Shown piece after piece: positions 1 to 5,687 of a stretch of 5,918 nt of DNA. Position numbers and translations under genes: made by a program. The number at the start of each line of letters is the position of its first letter. Position 1 is the first letter of the stretch. The DNA comes from Treponema sp. (GTDB lineage Bacteria; Spirochaetota; Spirochaetia; Treponematales; Breznakiellaceae). The notes below the pieces were generated by a model that saw only the letters and a program-made list of their open reading frames with translations, was not told the DNA's origin and did no database searches. The DNA is taken from assembly GCA_009780285.1 (NCBI GenBank), contig WRAL01000108.1, positions 1 through 5,918 of the forward strand, read 5' to 3'.

Positions 1-153
1 GCCCAAACCGCGATTACTGCCAGGTGCGCCCTTTTTGGACTTGCTATATGTTTTGCGATTTTGGACATGGTTTATTCTAACCGATTCAAGAGCGCGGGGT
101 ACAGCCCTGCGGATAGCGTGACAATTGCCGGCCTCGCGGCCTTTGGGATCTAA
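1..153 (+). CDS. C-terminal end of an unidentified, possibly membrane-associated protein (partial)
   Basis: The frame is open from the window edge to a TAA at 151-153, giving 50 residues of a gene that starts outside the window. I do not recognise the protein. It has one hydrophobic stretch, around residues 10-23 (CALFGLAICFAILD), that could be a membrane segment, followed by a polar part. The last seven residues, GLAAFGI, and the stop codon lie inside a 61-bp repeat. The same seven residues and stop, in the same frame, end the ATPase gene at the other side of the window. An open frame of 50 codons could arise by chance, but the shared in-frame ending argues that this is a real gene end. The bidirectional terminator at 312-351 could serve it. 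Confidence 0.4.
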   Translation, partial: AQTAITARCALFGLAICFAILDMVYSNRFKSAGYSPADSVTIAGLAAFGI

Positions 154-190
154 GGCCTTGGATCTGGGCAAACATGGGTGGAGTTTTGCG
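130..190 (+). repeat. 61-bp inverted repeat, left copy
   Basis: This stretch matches the reverse complement of 3068-3128 at 58 of 61 positions, with mismatches at 160, 165 and 172 and no gaps. It starts inside the final codons of the left-edge gene, contains that gene's TAA, and runs about 37 bases past it. It is itself rich in small palindromes: GGCC-TCGC-GGCC at 130-141 and GGCCTT/AAGGCC at 138-157. This resembles a REP/BIME-like extragenic palindrome rather than a coding duplication. At its distal end it runs into the hairpin at 180-202, which is intact only in this copy. Confidence 0.85.
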
Positions 191-231
191 AGGCAAAACT
201 CCGAGGCCAACGCGCCGTAGGCGCGTTGGCC
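180..231. repeat. Two tandem perfect hairpins with three-base loops
   Basis: The first hairpin (180-202) pairs GGAGTTTTGC with GCAAAACTCC around the loop GAG. The second (205-231) pairs GGCCAACGCGCC with GGCGCGTTGGCC around the loop GTA. They are two bases apart. Neither is followed by a T run, so they are unlikely to be intrinsic terminators. The first arm of hairpin 1 belongs to the 61-bp repeat, but its partner arm and the whole of hairpin 2 are absent from the right copy. The pair may be the distal half of a longer dispersed repeat covering about 130-231. Confidence 0.75.
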
Positions 232-311
232 CGCCCCCTGCGGCCAGCGGGCGCGCTGCCACAGGACATACGCGCTTGGCATCTTGGGGGAAAGGCCGCT
301 CTTCTATAGGA

Positions 312-351
312 AAAAACACTGCGCGGGGCATTGGCCCCGCGCAGTGTTTTT
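312..351. terminator. Strong bidirectional intrinsic terminator
   Basis: A perfect 18-bp stem (312-329 paired with 334-351) closes a four-base loop, ATTG. The GC-rich core CACTGCGCGGGGC is flanked by an A run on the left and a T run on the right, so a U tract follows the hairpin on either strand. It lies 18 bases past the minus-strand lipoprotein stop at 370-372. It can also stop transcription from the left-edge + strand gene. Convergent gene ends on both sides fit a shared terminator. Confidence 0.9.
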
Positions 352-369
352 AAGTTGTGGGGCTTGGCG

Positions 370-851
370 CTAGCGGGCGCTGTAGTAGCCGAACCTGAAG
401 TGAAAGCCCTGCGCCAGGGCGACGAAATTTTGGACAGAGTTGGCGGCGGTCAGATCTATTCCGCTTTGAACTGTGCGAGTGCGCCCGAAAACCACGCGGA
501 TCTCGCCGTTAAGGGCGTTGGGCTTGCCCGCGTCCGGATTGTCGGAGAGCCCCGCCTCAGTGTTTAGAGGCCCGATCTCATGCCAGTTCGTGCCGTCGGA
601 GGAGCGCGTCATCCTGCCGTCCTGCCCGCCCGCAATCCATTGGTTGTTCCCGTAGGCTATGGAGCTAATACTATGGCCTGCGGGAAACCGCGAGTTCGGG
701 CTTGCGGCCGAAGCGTTATCGATGGTCGTCCAAACGCTGGTGCCGGCGCCGGCGCCGGCGTTATCGGAGCGATACATCCTGCCGTTGTCGCCCGCCGCGA
801 TGAACGTGCCGCCGGAGGAGGCGACGCTCCTTATATTGTTGCCGCCTGTCC
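370..851 (-). pseudogene. Severed C-terminal part of the propeller lipoprotein
   Basis: This is the 3' part of the lipoprotein gene, cut off by the palindromic element at 852-959. The frame is open from the insertion point to TAG at 370-372. Together with the first 500 codons it would complete a 660-residue protein. It begins RTGGNNIRSVASSGG and contains two more blades of the same type as those upstream: one with FIAAGDNGRMYRSDN, and one with ISSIAYGNNQWIAGGQDGRM followed by the Asp-box-like SSDGTNW. The roughly 50-residue tail (ending FRFGYYSAR) is less regular and may be a seventh blade or a closing strand. No ribosome binding site or ATG is obvious at its head, so it is probably not made as a separate protein. 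It ends 18 bases before the terminator. Confidence 0.8.
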
Positions 852-2458
852 TAGTGTTCCGGAATATGCGGTTTGCAAAATCGCAACGTTCGGTAATTCC
901 TTGCCAGGCAAGGAATTACCTCAACCTGCATACCGTCATTTGAATATTCCGGAACACTAACGCGACTCCAGTTAACGCCGCCATCGGTCGAGCGCACGAT
1001 CTCGCCGCCGTTCCCCACCGCGACGACGACGCCTGTTCCAAAGGCCACGGCGTTGAGCTGATTGGTGGTTCCCGTGGCGGTCGCCCGGGTCCAGGTTCCG
1101 TCTCCGGTGTTGCCTGAGCTGCTAAAGGAACGCGTTATTCTGCCCCCGTCCCCCACGAGGATTATGGCGCCGTCCGAAACGGCTATGCCTCGGATCGTTC
1201 GGCTGTTTTCAAAGCCGGTGCCGCCGCCCGAGCCGCCGTTGCCCGCCGCGATGACGCTAAAGTTTTCCGGGGCGTAACCAGCGGAATGCTGTTGAGTGCC
1301 GGCGGCCTGGAAGCGCAAAAGCCTGCCGTTCGTTCCCCCGGCGAGCCACCAGCCGCTCCCGGCGTAGGCTATGGAGTGGAGATCGAATCGATCTGTGGAC
1401 GGCGCCTGCGCAAAGCTCCAGCTTTCGCCGGTGTTGGAATACGCGATTATGCCGTTTTCCCCCACGGCCACGAACAGGTTGTTGCCAAAGGCGACGGCGT
1501 TGGGGTCTCTATTGGGGCTCCAGGCGCCGCTATTGCTGTTGGATACCAAGCCGCCGCTCCAAACCGAGTAGGGAATACGTTCCCATCTTGCCCAGAACTC
1601 CCTCGAAGAGTTTATCACCGTGCCGGCGGTGAGCTGGCTGCCCCCGCTTGCGGCGCTCGTGTCCCACCACCCTCGAAAGACGTGATTGACAAAGCCGGTG
1701 ACCTGGCCGCTTTCGTCTTTGGCCGCCCGGACGGGATCGGCGGGCAGGGTCCCGTATGCAGTCCCGTGCTCCCTCTTCGCCGCCTCCGGCGCGGCGCTTG
1801 TCCCGCCGTTCAGGTGAAACGTTACCAAGTGCCCTTCGAGCTCGCCGCTGTCGCCGGCCCCGACGAGCTGCACCTGATGGGTCTTGTCGTCAACCCCTTC
1901 GTGGTTGATTTTAATTGTCACCCACCCGGGGGTCACGTCTTCAACGTCAATCCGCCAGAGCAGGGGGTTGGAACCGTCCGGCGCCACTCCCTTGACGGTA
2001 AGAGCGCCTGCAGGGCTGCCTCCGCCCGGCTCGATTGCCAGATCGCCTTCCTCCAAGCCCGTGACGGCCTCGCTGAAAATAAGCAGGATCCGCGCGGTGG
2101 GGGCCCCCTCGACATTCGTGTGCCATGTTATGGTCCCGGGGCTAATGCTGTCGCCGTCCCACCTGGCGTTCGCGGTGACGTCGGAGTTGACCGTGTAGTC
2201 GACGTCAACCTTAGCCCCGCCGCTGGTGTACCAGCCGTCGAATTCCTTGCCGTCCTTTACGCCGGGCGATGCCGGCATGTGCGAGGATCGCAGCTGCGAG
2301 CCAGCGTTCACCGTGGCGGTTTTCACCACATCCGCTCCGTTCATAAAGCGCACGGTGTACTTTTCCGTGTCCCCTCCTCGGCCGCCGCAGGACGCGGCGA
2401 CGAGACCGATCGCGGCGAGCGCCGCCGCGATTCCCAAAACCCTGAAAGCGTTCCTCAT
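851..2458 (-). CDS. Truncated lipoprotein: InlB-type repeats, Ig-like domain and BNR-like propeller
   Basis: Probable surface or periplasmic lipoprotein of unknown role. Residues 1-23 form a signal peptide and Cys24 is the lipidation site (VAASC, a relaxed spirochaete-like lipobox). Residues about 34-100 are a Listeria-Bacteroides (InlB B-type) repeat with the motif FDGWYTSGG. Residues about 110-200 resemble a bacterial Ig-like domain (ILLIFSEAVTGLEEGDL). Residues about 209-293 are a second InlB-type repeat (VTFHLNGG, FRGWW). From about 318 come four propeller-like blades, each with an AVAFG-type strand, an A/VGxxG turn and often S-DG-W (STDGGVNW at 490-497). Native sequence stops at Val500. 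Residues 501-535 are encoded by the inserted element, and the TAG is made at its far edge. The start is ATG at 2458-2456 with a good GGAGG ahead. Family knowledge suggests adhesion or carbohydrate contact, but no function can be fixed. The truncated propeller may not fold. Confidence 0.8.
   Translation of the reverse strand: MRNAFRVLGIAAALAAIGLVAASCGGRGGDTEKYTVRFMNGADVVKTATVNAGSQLRSSHMPASPGVKDGKEFDGWYTSGGAKVDVDYTVNSDVTANARWDGDSISPGTITWHTNVEGAPTARILLIFSEAVTGLEEGDLAIEPGGGSPAGALTVKGVAPDGSNPLLWRIDVEDVTPGWVTIKINHEGVDDKTHQVQLVGAGDSGELEGHLVTFHLNGGTSAAPEAAKREHGTAYGTLPADPVRAAKDESGQVTGFVNHVFRGWWDTSAASGGSQLTAGTVINSSREFWARWERIPYSVWSGGLVSNSNSGAWSPNRDPNAVAFGNNLFVAVGENGIIAYSNTGESWSFAQAPSTDRFDLHSIAYAGSGWWLAGGTNGRLLRFQAAGTQQHSAGYAPENFSVIAAGNGGSGGGTGFENSRTIRGIAVSDGAIILVGDGGRITRSFSSSGNTGDGTWTRATATGTTNQLNAVAFGTGVVVAVGNGGEIVRSTDGGVNWSRVSVPEYSNDGMQVEVIPCLARNYRTLRFCKPHIPEH
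852..959. mobile_element. MITE-like nested palindromic insertion with perfect 16-bp terminal inverted repeats
   Basis: TAGTGTTCCGGAATAT at 852-867 is the exact reverse complement of 944-959. In the middle, GGTAATTCCTTGCC (892-905) is the exact reverse complement of 907-920, separated by one base. The outer TA at each end fits a duplicated TA target, as made by IS630/Tc1-mariner transposases, leaving 14-bp repeats beginning GTGTTCCGG. Deleting 852-957 (106 bp, keeping one TA) joins the two halves of the lipoprotein gene in one frame and gives NWSRV-RTGGNNIRSVA across the join. It encodes no transposase, so it would have to be moved by an enzyme encoded elsewhere. The family assignment is inference; the repeats and frame restoration are directly visible. 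Confidence 0.85.
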
Positions 2459-2466
2459 GATTAGAA

Positions 2467-2471
2467 CCTCC
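2467..2471 (-). promoter_or_regulatory. Shine-Dalgarno site of the lipoprotein gene
   Basis: On the minus strand GGAGG lies eight bases before the ATG at 2458-2456. It supports that start, which also places the signal peptide exactly at the N-terminus. I could not find a convincing -35/-10 pair further upstream between 2472 and 2616. That stretch is GC-rich and shows no gene. Confidence 0.75.
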
Positions 2472-2616
2472 GCTTTCCTCGTCGGCCGTGGCGGCCGGCG
2501 GCATTTTTTTCAGCGTTTTGACTTTCTGTAATGCTCGAAAATGGCGGCATTTCGGTCTCCGCTCGCGCGGACGGGCTTCGGCACGTGGCCGCGCGGCGTT
2601 TAAAGACTTTACCCTA

Positions 2617-3024
2617 CTACAGTGTATTTTGCGGCCCTATCCAGGCAAACATGGCAGCGCGTGCATTTGTGGCGCCGCGTTCATGTAATTGTTCCGGTGG
2701 CGTTCTCCATTCCTTGGGTAAACTGGGAGACGGCACGCCACCATTATGCGATCCAAATTGATTATTTGCGCCATCAATCATATCATCAAATCTATCATTG
2801 TTAGTGATTTTTTCTAGTATATCAGCGGTATCAATATATATGTTATATCCATCTGTTTTACCATTATCATCAATAAATAAGCCTGCTAAATTCTTCCAAC
2901 CTTCGTTTATTCAAGTAGATAATTCCAATGCCGTGATATCATAAAAATAAAAAATACAAACAGTACCGTCATAAATTTCATCAGCTTTCAAGCCCTTTTC
3001 ATAAAAACTCCTTCCATCTGGCAT
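2617..3024 (-). pseudogene. AT-rich relic of a foreign gene with an in-frame TGA
   Basis: One minus-strand frame runs from ATG (3024-3022, beginning MPDGRSFYEKGLKADEIYDG) to TAG at 2619-2617, about 135 codons. It is interrupted only by TGA at codon 38 (2913-2911), where LELST is followed by INEGWKNLAG. The stretch 2761-3000 is about 30% G+C by hand count, against clearly GC-rich neighbours. The translation looks like a genuine acidic, Asp/Asn-rich protein (GLFIDDNGKTDGYNIYIDTA, then DRFDDMIDGA). Past about 2760 the base composition returns to GC-rich, so the last 45 or so codons may be a fused unrelated sequence. I do not recognise the family. A fragment of a horizontally acquired cassette is the likeliest reading. 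It could alternatively be a 3' remnant of a longer gene, since a stop (TGA at 3033-3031) sits just upstream in frame. Confidence 0.55.
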
Positions 3025-3067
3025 GAATTTTCAGGCCAGCGGCAATTCCGCCTTGCCCGTAAGCCTG

Positions 3068-3128
3068 CGCAAAACTCCACCCATGGTTGCCCGGATCAAA
3101 GGCCTTAGATCCCAAAGGCCGCGAGGCC
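3068..3128 (-). repeat. 61-bp inverted repeat, right copy
   Basis: This is the opposite-orientation copy of 130-190, 58 of 61 identical, with differences at 3086, 3093 and 3098. It contains the last seven codons (GLAAFGI) and the TAA of the ABC ATPase gene and runs about 37 bases downstream. Similarity ends just after GGAGTTTTGCG, in the loop of the hairpin that the left copy still has. No T-rich hairpin follows the ATPase stop here. Confidence 0.85.
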
Positions 3129-4862
3129 CTGTGCAAGCCTAAGCGAAAGCTCCTCCGCGGAAAGCGCAATCTCCGGGCTTGGCAGAAAATCCTTTACGGC
3201 AAGGGAAAGGCGGCAAATGGGCGGCAGAAGAATCCCGGCGCCGGCAAGCTCGTCTTCCCTTTCAAAAAGCTCGCGCGGGCTTCCTTCCATGTGCGCCCGG
3301 CCGACCTTCATCACGACGATCCTTTGGGCCGAGCGCGCGGCGGCGCCCACGTCGTGCGCGATAAGGGCAACGGCGCAGCCGGCGCGGCGCAGGCTTGCAA
3401 GGGCCTCCAGGGTTGCGCCGGCGCCCTGGGAATCCTGGCCGACAAGCGGCTCGTCGAGAATCAGGGCGCGCGCGCCCATTGCAAGAATCGCGGCGAACAC
3501 GACCTTGGTTCTGTCGGCGCGGCGCAGCGCCGGCGGAAACTCGTCGCGCAGGCCGGCTATGCCCAGCGTATCAAGCGCCGCGAGCGCCCGCTCGCGCGCC
3601 TCGGCCGGCTTTATTCCGCGCAGGCGAAGCGCGAAGGCCGCCTCGTCCAGAACGGTCCGTTCGAAAAGCTGGCTGTCGCTGTCCTGCATCACGTAGCCCA
3701 CCTCGGCGGAAATTTCGGCCAGGCTCATATCAAGCTGGCGTTTTCCCCGCAGAAAAATTTCCCCGCTTTCAGGCTTTAGAAGGCCGGAAAGCGTCTTGAA
3801 AAGAGTCGTCTTGCCGCAGCCGTTCTGCCCGAAAATCGCGACGAACTCCCCATCGCGCATCTCAAAATTCATTCCGTCCAGCGCAAGCCGCGCTCTGGAT
3901 CGTAATGATTTATAGCTATACGTCAAAGCGCGCGCCGTAATAGCGCTGCCCCCCCGGGGGGGGTATTTTTCAATAACAAAATCAACTCCCCCTGGGGGGG
4001 GGAAACAGCTAGCAGGCATTATTTGAGCAAGTCCCTGCGCCGCCTCACGTACCGTAAGCGGAAAGTGCGGGAGCGGCGTGCCAAGCCGGCTCATTCGCGC
4101 GGCGAAGTCGCAAATCTCGGGAGGGTCAATGCCGGCTTCCATCAAAAGCGCGGAATCCGAAAAAATTTCCCTCGGCGCGCCGGTGGCGGCAAGCCTTCCA
4201 TTTATCAGCACGAAAACCCGGTCGGCGAAATCCACGGCATCCTGAGCGCGGCTTGTTGCCATCACCACAGTGAGCGCGCGCTTTTCCCGCAGCCTTCCTA
4301 TAAAGGAAAGCGTCTCGCGCGCGCCCTCAGGGTCGAGGCGGGCGCAAGGATCGTCCAGCGCGAGAACCCGGCCTGCCATGGCAAGCGCCGCCGCTATGGC
4401 CAGGCGCTGCCTCTGCCCGCCGGAAAGCTCCCAAGGCGCGCGCATCGCGCAAGCCTCAAGGCCGGCGGCCCGAAGCGCCCAATGCGCCCTCTCGCGAATT
4501 TCCTCCTTGGGCATTTCCATATTTTCAAGCGCGAAGGCCACCTCGTCGAAAGCCCTTGTCGTAAAGAACTGCGCTTCCGGATCGTCAAAGGCCATGCCGA
4601 CTTTTTCCGACAGGCGCGCCACGGACATTTCCCGCGTACAAACGCCGTCTATGCGCGCCTCGCCGGAAAAACGCCCGGCAAGGGAATGGGGAATAAGGCC
4701 GTTAAGGATCATGCAGAACGAGCTTTTGCCCGATCCCCCCCCCCCCATCACCGCGATAAATTCCCCTTCCGCGATTTGCGCGGAAATACGGGAAAGCGCA
4801 GGGCTTGAGGCGCCGGAATATGTCCAGGAAACATTTTCAAGCTGAATTACGGGCCGCGCCAT
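3105..4862 (-). CDS. ecfA: Fused double ABC ATPase of an ECF-type importer (YkoD/EcfA-A' type)
   Basis: Cytoplasmic ATPase that should power an ECF vitamin or metal importer with the EcfT encoded just upstream. The 585 residues hold two ABC domains, about 5-245 and 307-550. Domain 1 has Walker A G40-S47, signature LSGGQ at 146-150 and Walker B ending D170. Its catalytic Glu is Asp171, its Q-loop Gln is Asp93 and its H-loop His is Ser204. Domain 2 has Walker A GQNGCGKT at 345-352, Gln393, D470-E471 and His503, but its signature is LRRAD (446-450). In the head-to-tail dimer one site is therefore complete (domain 2 catalytic residues with the domain 1 signature) and one is degenerate. DDPEAQFF at 93-100 recalls the EcfA consensus. 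ATG directly follows the ecfT TGA. The final GLAAFGI lies in the 61-bp repeat. Confidence 0.92.
   Translation of the reverse strand: MARPVIQLENVSWTYSGASSPALSRISAQIAEGEFIAVMGGGGSGKSSFCMILNGLIPHSLAGRFSGEARIDGVCTREMSVARLSEKVGMAFDDPEAQFFTTRAFDEVAFALENMEMPKEEIRERAHWALRAAGLEACAMRAPWELSGGQRQRLAIAAALAMAGRVLALDDPCARLDPEGARETLSFIGRLREKRALTVVMATSRAQDAVDFADRVFVLINGRLAATGAPREIFSDSALLMEAGIDPPEICDFAARMSRLGTPLPHFPLTVREAAQGLAQIMPASCFPPPGGVDFVIEKYPPRGGSAITARALTYSYKSLRSRARLALDGMNFEMRDGEFVAIFGQNGCGKTTLFKTLSGLLKPESGEIFLRGKRQLDMSLAEISAEVGYVMQDSDSQLFERTVLDEAAFALRLRGIKPAEARERALAALDTLGIAGLRDEFPPALRRADRTKVVFAAILAMGARALILDEPLVGQDSQGAGATLEALASLRRAGCAVALIAHDVGAAARSAQRIVVMKVGRAHMEGSPRELFEREDELAGAGILLPPICRLSLAVKDFLPSPEIALSAEELSLRLAQGLAAFGI
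3949..4002. repeat. Paired C/G homopolymer tracts in the inter-domain linker
   Basis: C7-G8 at 3949-3963 and C5-T-G9 at 3988-4002 flank a 24-base AT-rich segment. Each is a near-perfect palindrome of single-base runs. On the coding (minus) strand they encode PPPGG and PPRGG around VDFVIEKY, in the linker between the two ATPase domains (about residues 288-305). The frame is intact. Runs of eight and nine identical bases are prone to polymerase slippage and to sequencing error. Confidence 0.8.
4735..4746. repeat. 12-base poly-G tract (coding strand) in the first Walker A motif
   Basis: Twelve consecutive Gs on the minus strand (Cs on the + strand) encode the end of Met39 and nearly all of Gly40-Gly43, just before S44-G45-K46-S47. 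A change of one or two bases would frameshift the ATPase near its start. A change of three would add or remove one glycine in the P-loop. Other ECF ATPases usually have mixed residues here, so the run is not demanded by the protein. Confidence 0.85.
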
Positions 4863-5687
4863 TCAAGCTCCAAGCAAGATCTTAAAATTATTGGCAAGCA
4901 AAATTGCCGCCGCGTAGAACGCCGCTGCCGCAAAGGCCGCCGCGTCCGCGCCGGTCATTCTCGCCTCGATAAGCCAGGTCCGTTTTTTGCGCGAGCCGAA
5001 GGCGCGAGCGTCCATCACAAGCGCGACTTGCACGGATCTTCGCATGGCCTTAAGGGCAAGGGGAAGCGCGATTGCCCTGTATCCGGCAAGACGCGCGAAA
5101 AAGCCGCGCGGCTTCGCTCCGCTAAGCCTGCGCGCGTCGATGATCTGCGCAAGCTCGCCCTTGAAGCTGCCGGCAAGGTTCAAGGTCGCGGTGATAACGT
5201 GCGCGGCCTTGTAGCCGGCGCCGAGCTTCGTAACGGCGAAGGCAAGCTGGCGCGCCTCGGTGGTAAGCGCAAGCAGCGGCATGATCGCCGAGAGCGCGAG
5301 TATCCGGCAGGAAATGACAAGGCCGAAAACGACGCCCTCCAGGGTAATCGCGCCGGCGCCTCCCAAGAGCGGCGCCCAGGCCGGAATCAAAGGCGCGAAT
5401 AAAATCGTCTCGTTCGGGGCCCGCCTGAAAAGCGCCTGCATCACGACCGTAAGCGCGATGGCCGGAATCAGCAGCCTGCGGCTGGGATAAATTTCCCTAA
5501 GCGGCGTTTTTGACGCGCGCGCAAGGCCGGCGAAAAAAAACGCCTGCGCCGCGGCCACCGGAAGCGAATCGACCAAAAAGACAAGGAAGGTAAAGGCCAG
5601 CGCGATAACGAGCTTCACGCGGGGATCAAGGCGGTGAATGAAGGACCGCTCCGGAGCGGCCGTTTTGGGCGCGCTTTTAAGGCTCAC
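4863..5687 (-). CDS. ecfT: EcfT/CbiQ-type transmembrane subunit of an ECF importer
   Basis: Scaffold membrane protein that couples the ATPase to a substrate-binding S component. I place the start at GTG 5687-5685, which overlaps the preceding TGA as GTGA and gives 274 residues, a normal family length. A longer reading from 5897 would add a basic, non-conserved stretch that is only the methyltransferase frame shadow. Residues 14-26 (ERSFIHRLDPRVK) are the usual EcfT opening. Hydrophobic segments lie at about 25-55, 70-87, 94-142 and 249-268. The cytoplasmic coupling helices carry the two expected Ala-Arg motifs, DARR at 184-187 and DARAFG at 226-231, the second followed by SRKKRTW as in the family. 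These contact grooves in the ATPases. No strong Shine-Dalgarno precedes the GTG, so initiation probably depends on coupling. Confidence 0.9.
   Translation of the reverse strand: MSLKSAPKTAAPERSFIHRLDPRVKLVIALAFTFLVFLVDSLPVAAAQAFFFAGLARASKTPLREIYPSRRLLIPAIALTVVMQALFRRAPNETILFAPLIPAWAPLLGGAGAITLEGVVFGLVISCRILALSAIMPLLALTTEARQLAFAVTKLGAGYKAAHVITATLNLAGSFKGELAQIIDARRLSGAKPRGFFARLAGYRAIALPLALKAMRRSVQVALVMDARAFGSRKKRTWLIEARMTGADAAAFAAAAFYAAAILLANNFKILLGA
4868..4871 (-). promoter_or_regulatory. Shine-Dalgarno site of the ATPase gene inside the ecfT end
   Basis: GGAG on the minus strand lies five bases before the ATG at 4862-4860, within the last codons of ecfT. It supports this start. With the directly adjoining stop and start (TGA then ATG), it points to co-translation of the two transporter subunits. 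Confidence 0.75.

Noticed and set aside
580..960. + strand open frame running through the palindromic element and ending at it
   Set aside because: It is antisense to the propeller-coding sequence. Reading through an element with inverted repeats gives similar-looking peptides (ending IPEH) on both strands, which is a symmetry effect.
1286..2464. Long + strand open frame opposite the lipoprotein gene (392 codons)
   Set aside because: It is the GC-rich antisense shadow of the lipoprotein. The minus frame has a signal peptide, recognisable domains and a ribosome binding site, while this one has no domain logic.
2564..2595. Possible hairpin CGCGCGG/CCGCGCG upstream of the lipoprotein gene
   Set aside because: Seven GC-only pairs around an 18-base loop are expected by chance in such GC-rich DNA, and no T tract or riboswitch-like architecture follows.
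2472..2616. Promoter for the lipoprotein gene
   Set aside because: I saw no pair of -35 and -10 hexamers with proper spacing that stood out from the background, so none is annotated.
2911..2913. In-frame TGA as selenocysteine or as Trp in an altered genetic code
   Set aside because: No selenocysteine-type hairpin was evident just downstream, and TGA is used as a normal stop for ecfT and the methyltransferase in this window. Gene decay is simpler.
130..3128. A classical composite transposon with the 61-bp repeats as its ends
   Set aside because: No transposase lies between them and the bases just outside show no target duplication (ATTGCC on the left, CTGTGC on the right). The repeats also extend into flanking gene ends.
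3087..3779. Long + strand open frame opposite the ATPase gene
   Set aside because: The opposite strand encodes an unmistakable ABC ATPase domain. This frame is very rich in Arg, Lys, Ala and Gly with no motif, as expected of an antisense shadow.
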